A stretch of DNA of 64,000 bases, from contig NZ_LR594675.1 in assembly GCF_901827205.1 (NCBI RefSeq), positions 5,388,001 through 5,452,000 on the forward strand. The letters are read 5' to 3'. The first letter of the stretch is position 1; each line of letters opens with the position of its first letter. Origin of the DNA: Variovorax sp. PBS-H4. Lineage in GTDB: Bacteria > Pseudomonadota > Gammaproteobacteria > Burkholderiales > Burkholderiaceae_C. The notes under the pieces are model-generated. The model saw nothing but the letters and a program-made list of their open reading frames with translations, searched no databases and was not told where the DNA came from. Below are positions 33,011 through 40,323 of this stretch, in pieces. Both the position numbers and the translations under genes were made by a program.

Positions 33011-34099
33011 ATGGCCCGCATTGCCTCGATCGAAAGCGGCTTCTACCGCGTTCCGCAGCCGGTGGTCCTGACAGACTCCACGCACGGAGAAATCCGCGCC
33101 TTCGAGCTGAACACCGTGCGCGTGCGCGACGCGGATGGCGCCGAAGGCGTCGGCTACACCTTCACCGTCGGGCGCAATGGCGGCGCAATCGAAGCGATCC
33201 TCCGGCACGAGTTCCCCGACATCATGGCCGGCGAGGAAGCCGACCACATCGAGCGGCTCTGGCAGAAGGCCTGGTGGGCGCTGCACTACGGCGGCCGCGG
33301 CGGCCCGACCGTGCTGGCGCTCTCGGCGTTCGACATGGCGCTCTGGGACCTGAAGGCCCGGCGGGTCGGCCTGCCGCTCTGGAACCTGCTCGGCGGGCAC
33401 GATCCGCGCGTGCCCTGCTATGCAGGCGGCATCGACCTGCAACTGTCGCTCGACGACTTGCTGCGCCAGACCGATGCCAATCTGGGCAAAGGATTCCGGG
33501 CCATCAAGATGAAGGTCGGCCGTGCGCGCCTGGCCGAGGACATCGAGCGCGTCCGCGCCATGCGCGAACACCTGGGCGAGGGCTTTCCCTTGATGGTGGA
33601 TGCCAACATGAAGTGGGGCGTCGACGAGGCGATCCGCGCGGCGCGCGCCTTGCAGCCGTTCGATCTCGTCTGGCTCGAGGAGCCGACGATCCCGGACGAT
33701 CCCGCAGGGCACGTGCGCATCATCCGTGAAGGCGGCCTGCCGGTCGCGGCCGGCGAGAACCTGCGCAGCCTGTGGGAGTTCAAGCAGTACATTGCCGCCG
33801 GTGCCGTGACGCACCCGGAGCCCGACGTCACCAACTGCGGCGGCGTCACGCCCTTCATGAAGATCGCGCGGCTGGCAGAAGCCTTCAACATGCCGGTGAC
33901 CTCGCATGGCGCGCACGACGTCACCGTTCACCTGCTGGCCGCCTGCCCCAACCGCATCTTCCTGGAGGCCCACGGCTTCGGCGTCGACAAGTACGTGGCA
34001 GAACCCTTGAAGATCGACGAAGGCATGGCGATCGCGCCGGACCGGCCCGGGCACGGCATCGCCTTCGACTGGCAAGCCCTCGACGCGATCCGCGCCTGA
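33011..34099 (+). CDS. Enolase-superfamily enzyme, mandelate racemase/muconate lactonizing group
   Basis: A 362-residue TIM-barrel enzyme. Metal ligands are Asp197 (MVDANMKW), Glu223 (WLEEPT) and Glu249 (AAGENLR). The KxK base pair is Lys166/Lys168 (IKMKVG), and the opposing base is His299 (SHGAHD), so it belongs to the mandelate-racemase subgroup that abstracts a proton next to a carboxylate. Sugar-acid dehydratases and cycloisomerases share this set; muconate cycloisomerases lack the His. It stands alone, so neither substrate nor regulation can be read from context. Confidence 0.85.
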   Translation: MARIASIESGFYRVPQPVVLTDSTHGEIRAFELNTVRVRDADGAEGVGYTFTVGRNGGAIEAILRHEFPDIMAGEEADHIERLWQKAWWALHYGGRGGPTVLALSAFDMALWDLKARRVGLPLWNLLGGHDPRVPCYAGGIDLQLSLDDLLRQTDANLGKGFRAIKMKVGRARLAEDIERVRAMREHLGEGFPLMVDANMKWGVDEAIRAARALQPFDLVWLEEPTIPDDPAGHVRIIREGGLPVAAGENLRSLWEFKQYIAAGAVTHPEPDVTNCGGVTPFMKIARLAEAFNMPVTSHGAHDVTVHLLAACPNRIFLEAHGFGVDKYVAEPLKIDEGMAIAPDRPGHGIAFDWQALDAIRA

Positions 34100-34223
34100 A
34101 GAAGGCCATGGCGCTGTCGTCGGTCAGCGTCATCGCCACTGCCTGGTGGCGGCAGGCCCTCGGGATGGCAGGGTCAAGAATCGCCGGAAGGCTATCCCAT
34201 GCATAAATGCGCCGTTAGAATTT

Positions 34224-34634
34224 ATGTCAATGGTTCGCCTGCGCGCATTCCTGTTGTGGCTCATGATGCTGGCCGTGCCCTTCCAGGGCTATGCGGCGGT
34301 GGCAATGGCCTTCTGCTCGCCGGCTACGGCGCAGTCGACAGTGGGCGCGAGCTACGATCACAGCCGACACGACCACGCGTCGCCGGGCGGCGACCATCAC
34401 CACGCGGTCGATGCGAGCCACGATGGCCCGGACCATCATGCCCAGAGCATGCAGGATGATGAATCCGGTGCGTTTCACAAATGCGGCAACTGCGCCGCAT
34501 GTCATTCGGTCGGGATGACGCCGACCGTCGCGGTGGTCATCCTCCACGGCCTTCCGCAGGCTCTGCTCGCCGAGCCTTTCCGCGCGATGGCGACAGTTTC
34601 GCCTCGCGTCCCTCACAGACCACCTCGCGCGTAG
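34224..34634 (+). CDS. His-rich periplasmic metal-associated protein
   Basis: A 136-residue protein with a signal peptide (LRAFLLWLMMLAVPFQGYAA). The mature part is extremely rich in histidine (DHSRHDHASPGGDHHHAVDA, DGPDHHAQSM) and has a Cys cluster KCGNCAACHSVG. These features suggest copper or zinc binding in the periplasm; it resembles the CzcI/CopL-like small proteins that precede metal-efflux genes. Two starts are possible (34224 and 34230), with no clear ribosome site for either. It opens the rightward copper cluster. Confidence 0.7.
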   Translation: MSMVRLRAFLLWLMMLAVPFQGYAAVAMAFCSPATAQSTVGASYDHSRHDHASPGGDHHHAVDASHDGPDHHAQSMQDDESGAFHKCGNCAACHSVGMTPTVAVVILHGLPQALLAEPFRAMATVSPRVPHRPPRA

Positions 34635-34761
34635 TCGCGTCCGGCATCCGGCATCCGGCATCCCATGCTGCCGGCAAGCGGACGCACATGCATCGCCCGT
34701 GCCGTTGCGCCCCTTCCCGGGCGCGCCGACGGCATGCCGTTCATGACATCGCGAGGATTCC

Positions 34762-35103
34762 ATGTCCAATTTTTTGCCCGCTCGGTGGCTGGCCGTCCTG
34801 CCCGCCCTGGCAGCGTTTGCCTCGAGCGCCCAGACCGACCCTGCACCGGACAGTGCGGTGGCAACCGAAACCTCGTCCGCTCTGGCCTTCCGCTCGGCCA
34901 TGGAGGGCTACCAGCCCTTCGGTGAGCGAAAACCCGTTCCCTGGAAGGAGGCCAACGACATCGTCCGCCAGCGCGGCGGTTGGCAGGCCTATGCCAAAGA
35001 GGGCACCGCAGCGCCTGACGAGAAGCCATCAGGTGCATCCGACCCGCATGCGGGCCATGCCAAGCCGAGCCCGGCGGCCCCCGCGCCGGAGGAGAAGCCA
35101 TGA
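34762..35103 (+). CDS. Hypothetical secreted protein of the copper cluster
   Basis: A 113-residue protein with an N-terminal signal (WLAVLPALAAFASSAQ) and a low-complexity C-terminal part containing DPHAGHAKPSPAAPAPEEKP, which may bind metal weakly. The centre reads YQPFGERKPVPWKEANDIV. I do not recognise a named family. Its stop overlaps the ATG of the TolC-like gene, so it is co-translated with it and probably assists copper export. Confidence 0.65.
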   Translation: MSNFLPARWLAVLPALAAFASSAQTDPAPDSAVATETSSALAFRSAMEGYQPFGERKPVPWKEANDIVRQRGGWQAYAKEGTAAPDEKPSGASDPHAGHAKPSPAAPAPEEKP

Positions 35104-36518
35104 CACGGCCGCTGCGAATCCCCCTCGTGGGACTGGTAACGGCATTCCTGGCCGGTTGCGCCTCCGTCGGGATCGACGATGCGCTGAAGGAGACGAATGC
35201 CTCGGCCTCGCAGTTCACCGGCGGAAGGCTCGAGCTCAGCCGTACCCGGGAACAGCAGGAGGCCCGCACGGCATTCGCGGATGAACTTCTGACGAAGCCA
35301 TTGTCCCGGGACGACGCGGTGCGCCTGGCACTTGCGAACAGCCCTGCCTTGCAGGCGCTGATCGCGCAGAGCTGGGCGGACATCGCTTCGGCCAACCAGT
35401 GGAGCCGGCCGCCCAACCCTGTCTTCACCTTCGAACGGATGCGCCTGGGCGACGAGCTCGAGATCGGACGTTTGCTGTCCTTCGGATTGATCGACCTGCT
35501 GTTGTTGCCGCAGCGCGTGTCGCTCTCCCGCAGTCAGGCGGCCCAGGCGCAGCTTCAGCTCAGCGCCGCGGTCGTGGACCAGGTGACCCAGGTGCGGCAG
35601 GCATGGGTGCGGGCCGTCGCGGCGCAGCAGTCGATGCAGTACGCCGAGCAGGTCAAGGAATCGGCCGAGGCGCGTGCCGAGCTCGCGCGCCGCATGCAGG
35701 AGATCGGCAACTTCAGCAGGCTGCAGCGAGCGCGGCAGCAGGTGTTCTACGCCGACGCCACCACACAGGTCGCATCGGCGCGCCACGGCGCTACCGCTGC
35801 GCGCGAGGACCTCGTGCGCGCACTGGGCCTGGACGACGCACAAGCGGCCCGGCTGAAACTGCCCGAGCGCCTGCCGGAACTGCCCAAGAACCCGCGTGAA
35901 GCGCGCGAGGTGGCGGCGACGGCCGGCGAGCAGCGGCTGGACGTCCAGCAGGCCCGCGCGCAGCTGGATGCCGCGGGCAAGTCCCGAGGCATGAACCTGC
36001 TGTCGACCTTCATCGACGTCGAGGCAGGGGCGCGCCACGACACCGTCTTCGATGGAGGCAGGCGCGACACGCGCCGTGGCTTCGAGCTCGACATCCGGCT
36101 GCCTCTCTTCGACTGGGGATCCGCGCAGCGCGACAAACTGAACGCTCAAGTGCTCGCCGCGGCGAACCGCTACGACGCCGCGGTACGGGGTGCGACCTCC
36201 CAGCTGCGGGAAGGCTATTCGGCGTACCGCACCGCCTATGACATCGCGCGCCATTACCGCGACGAGATCGTGCCGCTGCGGCAGGCCATGACCGAGGAGA
36301 ACGTGCTTCGCTACAACGGCATGCTGATCGGCGTCTTCGAGCTGCTGGCAGAGGCGCGCGACCAGGTCGTGAGCGTGAACAACGCCATCGACGCCCAACG
36401 GCAGTTCTGGCTGGCCGACGCCGCACTGTCAGCGGCGGTGATCGGCAGGCCCTCAGCCATGGCCGCGTCGACGGCCTTCTCCAACCCGCCGGCGCCTGCA
36501 GGCGCTGCCGCCCATTGA
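35100..36518 (+). CDS. TolC-family outer-membrane channel lipoprotein
   Basis: A 472-residue outer-membrane efflux protein. The signal ends in a lipobox (LAGCAS near residue 19). Two repeats of coiled-coil outer membrane factor helices are visible, with ANSPALQALIAQSWADIASA and RQPxNPVFTFER-type PPNPVFTFERMRLG followed by long helices, and a second repeat around EVAATAGEQRLDVQQARAQL. Similar genes open cus/czc efflux systems, but here no RND pump or periplasmic adaptor follows. It may work with a partner elsewhere, or in export of the copper oxidase products. Confidence 0.85.
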   Translation: MTRPLRIPLVGLVTAFLAGCASVGIDDALKETNASASQFTGGRLELSRTREQQEARTAFADELLTKPLSRDDAVRLALANSPALQALIAQSWADIASANQWSRPPNPVFTFERMRLGDELEIGRLLSFGLIDLLLLPQRVSLSRSQAAQAQLQLSAAVVDQVTQVRQAWVRAVAAQQSMQYAEQVKESAEARAELARRMQEIGNFSRLQRARQQVFYADATTQVASARHGATAAREDLVRALGLDDAQAARLKLPERLPELPKNPREAREVAATAGEQRLDVQQARAQLDAAGKSRGMNLLSTFIDVEAGARHDTVFDGGRRDTRRGFELDIRLPLFDWGSAQRDKLNAQVLAAANRYDAAVRGATSQLREGYSAYRTAYDIARHYRDEIVPLRQAMTEENVLRYNGMLIGVFELLAEARDQVVSVNNAIDAQRQFWLADAALSAAVIGRPSAMAASTAFSNPPAPAGAAAH

Positions 36519-36537
36519 GCGACCCGTTTCCACCAAG

Positions 36538-37953
36538 ATGACCAACAGACGCAACTTCATCGGCGGTGCCGGTGCCATCACGGGCGCCCTGGCAGCCGCT
36601 TCCGTCAGCAAGGTGGCCATGGCCGCTTTGCCCGAACCGGTGCTTCAGACGAAGCCCGACACCATGCCGCCGCTGGCGCCCTCCACGGGTCGCTCCTACA
36701 ACCCCGTCGTCACACTGAACGGCTGGACCCTTCCCTGGCGCATGAACAACGGCGTCAAGGAGTTCCACTTGGTGGCAGAGCCCGTGGTGCGCGAGATGGC
36801 GCCGGGCTTCAAGGCCCATTTGTGGGGCTACAACGGCCAATCGCCCGGGCCGACCATCGAGGTGGTCGAAGGGGACAGGGTCCGCATCTTCGTCACGAAC
36901 AAGCTGCCCGAGCACACCAGCATCCACTGGCATGGGCAGCGCGTCCCGAACGGGATGGACGGCGTGACGGGCCTGACCCAGCCTGCAATCCAGCCGGGCA
37001 AGACCTTCGTCTATGAGTTCGTCGCGCGCCGTCCCGGCACCTTCATGTACCACCCGCACGCCGATGAGATGGTGCAGATGGCGATGGGCATGATGGGCTT
37101 CTGGGTAACGCACCCGAAGGGCGGGCACCCGCTGATCGACGAAGTGGATCGTGACTTCGTGTTCCTGCTCAATGCCTACGACATCGAGCCCGGCAGCGCG
37201 ACGCCAAAGATCATGACGATGCTGGACTTCAACCTGTGGTCTTGGAACAGCCGCGTTTTCCCAGGCATCGATTCGCTCAACGTTCGCCTGAACGACAGGG
37301 TACGCATCCGCTTCGGCAACCTGACGATGACCAACCACCCGATGCACCTGCATGGGCACGAGTTCCTGGTGACCGGCACCGACGGCGGGCCAACGCCGAA
37401 GAGCACCCGCTGGCACGAAGTGACCACCGATGTCGCGGTCGGCCAGATGCGCCAGATCGAGTTCCTCGCCAACGAGGAAGGCGACTGGGCCTTTCATTGC
37501 CACAAGAGCCATCACACGATGAATGCCATGGGCCACGACGTGCCCACCATGATCGGTGTGGACCACCGGGACATGGTTCGCAAGATCACGAAACTGGTGC
37601 CCGACTACATGGTGATGGGTGAGCGCGGCATGGCCGACATGACCGAAATGGAGATGCCCTTGCCCGACAACACCGCCCGAATGATGGGCGGCGACGGCCC
37701 CTTCGGCTCGGTCGAGATGGGCGGCATGTTCAGCGTCGTGAAGGTACGCAAGGAGCAGAAGCCGGGCGACTACTCGAACCCCGGCTGGTTCAAGCATCCA
37801 CAGGGCACTGTGGCCTACGAGTTCGGCGGCGAGCTGCCCGAGCCGGCGCGCGCGCGCGGTGCGGGCTCGGCTTCAATGCCTGCACGCAACGCCCCGGCCA
37901 AGGGCGTCGAGGTCCAGGTCCGCAAGCCCGGCAGCGGTCATTCCGGTCACTGA
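36538..37953 (+). CDS. Multicopper oxidase (periplasmic copper oxidase, Tat-exported)
   Basis: A 471-residue laccase-like oxidase. Residues 2-30 carry a twin-arginine signal (TNRRNFIGGAG). Copper ligands are His130 and His132 (HWHGQR), His172 and His174 (HPHADE), His267, His270 and His272 (HPMHLHGHEF), and His320, Cys321 and His322 with His326 and a downstream Met (HCHKSHHTM). A Met-rich stretch (MADMTEMEMPLPDN, then MMGG and MGGMF) follows and may bind Cu(I). It probably oxidises Cu(I) to the less toxic Cu(II). It follows the TolC-like gene by 19 bases. Confidence 0.93.
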   Translation: MTNRRNFIGGAGAITGALAAASVSKVAMAALPEPVLQTKPDTMPPLAPSTGRSYNPVVTLNGWTLPWRMNNGVKEFHLVAEPVVREMAPGFKAHLWGYNGQSPGPTIEVVEGDRVRIFVTNKLPEHTSIHWHGQRVPNGMDGVTGLTQPAIQPGKTFVYEFVARRPGTFMYHPHADEMVQMAMGMMGFWVTHPKGGHPLIDEVDRDFVFLLNAYDIEPGSATPKIMTMLDFNLWSWNSRVFPGIDSLNVRLNDRVRIRFGNLTMTNHPMHLHGHEFLVTGTDGGPTPKSTRWHEVTTDVAVGQMRQIEFLANEEGDWAFHCHKSHHTMNAMGHDVPTMIGVDHRDMVRKITKLVPDYMVMGERGMADMTEMEMPLPDNTARMMGGDGPFGSVEMGGMFSVVKVRKEQKPGDYSNPGWFKHPQGTVAYEFGGELPEPARARGAGSASMPARNAPAKGVEVQVRKPGSGHSGH

Positions 37954-37989
37954 CGCTTTATCCCCACCAACCAAACAGTGAGAACTCCT

Positions 37990-38490
37990 ATGCACAAAGC
38001 TTTCACCACCGCCGCGGTCGCTACGGCGTGCGCCATTTTTTCGACGGCCCTGTTCGCGGCCGGCAGTCATGCCGGTGGCCACGGGCACGACGACGCCATC
38101 GGGAAACCCGGTGTCGCCTCGAAAGCGACACGGACCGTCGATGTCGAGATGACGGACGGCATGCGCTTCAACCCCGCCAGCATCGACGTGAGACAGGGCG
38201 AAACCGTGCGCTTCGTTGTCATCAACGCCGGCAGGCTCAAGCACGAACTCGTAATGGGCACGGAAAAAGAGCTGAAGGAGCACTACGAGGTCATGAAGAA
38301 GAACCCGGAGATGGAGCATGCCGATCCGAACATGGTGACCCTCGCTTCCGGCAAGTCAGGCGAGATCGTGTGGCAGTTCACCAAGGCCGGAAAGGTCGAC
38401 TTCGCCTGCCTGCAACCTGGCCACTACGATGCGGGGATGAAGGGCGCCGTGAATGTCGCGACGTCGGCAGAGAAAGGCGCAAGGAAGTGA
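37990..38490 (+). CDS. Cupredoxin (type 1 copper protein)
   Basis: A 166-residue secreted blue-copper-type protein. Residues 1-23 form a signal (VATACAIFSTALFAAG). The His ligand is in LKHELVMG, and Cys-His-Met are in FACLQPGHYDAGMKG. A His/Gly stretch (HAGGHGHDD) at the mature N-terminus may add copper sites. The ATG at 37990 was chosen over an in-frame GTG four codons upstream. It probably carries electrons or copper to the oxidase encoded 36 bases upstream. Confidence 0.9.
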   Translation: MHKAFTTAAVATACAIFSTALFAAGSHAGGHGHDDAIGKPGVASKATRTVDVEMTDGMRFNPASIDVRQGETVRFVVINAGRLKHELVMGTEKELKEHYEVMKKNPEMEHADPNMVTLASGKSGEIVWQFTKAGKVDFACLQPGHYDAGMKGAVNVATSAEKGARK

Positions 38491-38558
38491 CTGTCCTCAA
38501 GGCCGAGTCCTACAGATCCACAGCCACCGAACCAGTTCAACCTCCAGAAGAGACGCTC

Positions 38559-38918
38559 ATGATCCGACTTCATCCTGCTTTGGCCGCTTGCATCCTCTCC
38601 TCCATGCTCGCCTTCGCCGTCGTCTTCACCGCCGCCGCGCAATCCGGCAACAGCGGCTCGGCTCCGGCTGCGGATGCCCCCGCCTCGGCCGACGCAGCGC
38701 TGACGGACGGGGAGGTTCGAAAGGTCGACAAGGAAGGCAAGAAGCTCACACTCAGGCACGGCCCGCTGAAGAACCTCGACATGCCGGCCATGACGATGGT
38801 GTTCCGGGTCGGCGACGAAGCCATGCTCGACAAGGTCCACGCTGGCGACAAGGTCCGGTTCCAGGCCGAGAAGATCGACGGGAAGTTCACCGTCACCAGG
38901 CTCGACCCGACTCGCTGA
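38559..38918 (+). CDS. CusF-like periplasmic copper-binding protein
   Basis: A 119-residue protein with a signal peptide (residues 1-27) and a Ser/Ala-rich linker, then a CusF OB-fold domain: GEVRKVDKEGKKLTLRHGPL, NLDMPAMTMVFRV and FQAEKIDGKFTVTRL. The Cu(I) site of CusF (His, two Met, stacking Trp) is represented by the RHGPL His and the MPAMTM methionines. It should hand copper to an efflux pump, but no CusA/CusB gene is present in the window. Confidence 0.88.
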   Translation: MIRLHPALAACILSSMLAFAVVFTAAAQSGNSGSAPAADAPASADAALTDGEVRKVDKEGKKLTLRHGPLKNLDMPAMTMVFRVGDEAMLDKVHAGDKVRFQAEKIDGKFTVTRLDPTR

Positions 38919-38971
38919 CCATCGACCCGGCACGCTCGGTGGCAAAACCCCGCTGGAGGATGCGACGAGAA

Positions 38972-40228
38972 ATGACAACAGAAAAAGATCAGCACGCTCG
39001 CGAGCAGCTTGCGAAGGTGCTTACAGGCATCATCCCGTCCGAAAAAATCAGCGAGGACGACCGGATGATCAAGGTCCTGCTGGTTGGAAATTACGCGCCG
39101 GACGGCCAGGCGAGCATGCTGGCGTTCCAGCGCGTTTTCGAACGCGAACTGCCGGCGCTCGGATGTGAGGTGCGCGTCACCACGCCGCCTCGACGGCTGC
39201 AGGGGGTCCCACCCGATTCCCGTTGGTGGAAATGGCTTGGCTATCTCGACAAGTTCATCCTCTTCATTCCCACCATCGCCCTGCAGGCTCGCTGGGCGGA
39301 CGTGGTGCACATCTGCGATCACTCCAACAGCATGTACGTGCCCTGGGTGAGGAGGAAGCCGACCGTCGTCACCTGCCATGACGTCATTGCAGTGCAGGCA
39401 GCCAGGGGCTTGGTCGACGGGTGGACCGTCGGCTGGAGCGGCCGCCTGCTTCAGCGCCTCATCGGCTCCGCTCTTGCAAGGGCCGATCTCGTCGTCTGCG
39501 TGTCGCACTTGACACGACGCGCTCTGCTGGAGCTGCGGCTTGCAGATGAAAGCCGGGTCACGACGGTGGTCAACGGATTGAACGACAACTTCTGTCCGAT
39601 AGAGCCTGGGCCGGCGCAGGCGCTGATCAGCCGCTTCGGCCTGCGCCCGGAAGACCAGTTCCTGCTCCACGTAGGCTCGGACCTGCCACGCAAGAATCGC
39701 AAGTCAGTGGTCGAGACCTTCATCGCCCTCCAACGGCGTGCGGCCGAGGCTGGCACCGAGGCGCCCGTGCAGCACCTTGTGTTCGTTGGCCCCGAGCTGG
39801 GGCCGAGCCTGAACGACTTGGCTCGGCAGCATGGCCTTGCCGACCGGATAAGAACTCTCCAGGATGTCACCCACGAGGAACTGCGGGCTCTCTACGCACG
39901 AGCGACCGCACTGCTGTTCCCTTCTCTTCAGGAGGGGTTCGGCTGGCCGGTGATCGAGGCGCAGGCTTGCGGTTGTCCGGTTTTTGCCTCCGACCTCGCT
40001 CCGATGAACGAAATCGGAGGGGCTGGCGCCTGCTACATCAATCCACACGCGCCCGAATCCATGGCCGAGCTCATTGAAGGCGCGGCGGGACGATTGAAGG
40101 AGATGCGCGAACTGGGATTGCAGAATGCTCTCGGGTACTCGACGACGCAGATGATGGCGGGCTACCTCGCCGCATATCGACTTGCACTGCGCGCCCGCAA
40201 CCCGCGCGTGCCCGCGGCACATTCCTGA
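38972..40228 (+). CDS. GT4-family glycosyltransferase
   Basis: A 418-residue GT-B glycosyltransferase. The N-terminal acceptor domain begins VLLVGNYAPDGQASMLAFQR; the sugar-nucleotide domain has HVGSDLPRKNRKSVVETF, LVFVGPE and the EX7E motif in PSLQEGFGWPVIEAQACGCP. Start codons at 38960, 38972 and 39065 are all in frame; a GGAGGA site favours the first two. It does not belong functionally to copper handling by any motif. It probably modifies an envelope glycan and is oddly placed between the CusF-like gene and the convergent copper ATPase. Confidence 0.82.
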   Translation: MTTEKDQHAREQLAKVLTGIIPSEKISEDDRMIKVLLVGNYAPDGQASMLAFQRVFERELPALGCEVRVTTPPRRLQGVPPDSRWWKWLGYLDKFILFIPTIALQARWADVVHICDHSNSMYVPWVRRKPTVVTCHDVIAVQAARGLVDGWTVGWSGRLLQRLIGSALARADLVVCVSHLTRRALLELRLADESRVTTVVNGLNDNFCPIEPGPAQALISRFGLRPEDQFLLHVGSDLPRKNRKSVVETFIALQRRAAEAGTEAPVQHLVFVGPELGPSLNDLARQHGLADRIRTLQDVTHEELRALYARATALLFPSLQEGFGWPVIEAQACGCPVFASDLAPMNEIGGAGACYINPHAPESMAELIEGAAGRLKEMRELGLQNALGYSTTQMMAGYLAAYRLALRARNPRVPAAHS

Positions 40229-40323
40229 CCCCGGGCGACCGGGATCGGTGCTCCAGCGCAATGCGGGAAGACGCCGGCCTTCATGGAACTGCCTTCGCGG
40301 GCCGCCTTCACGCCTCGGGACAT

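Noticed and set aside
38453..38971. Upstream extension of the glycosyltransferase frame through the CusF-like gene
   Set aside because: The extension is Arg-rich out-of-frame reading of the CusF-like gene; a GGAGGA site and ATGs at 38960 and 38972 give a natural start.
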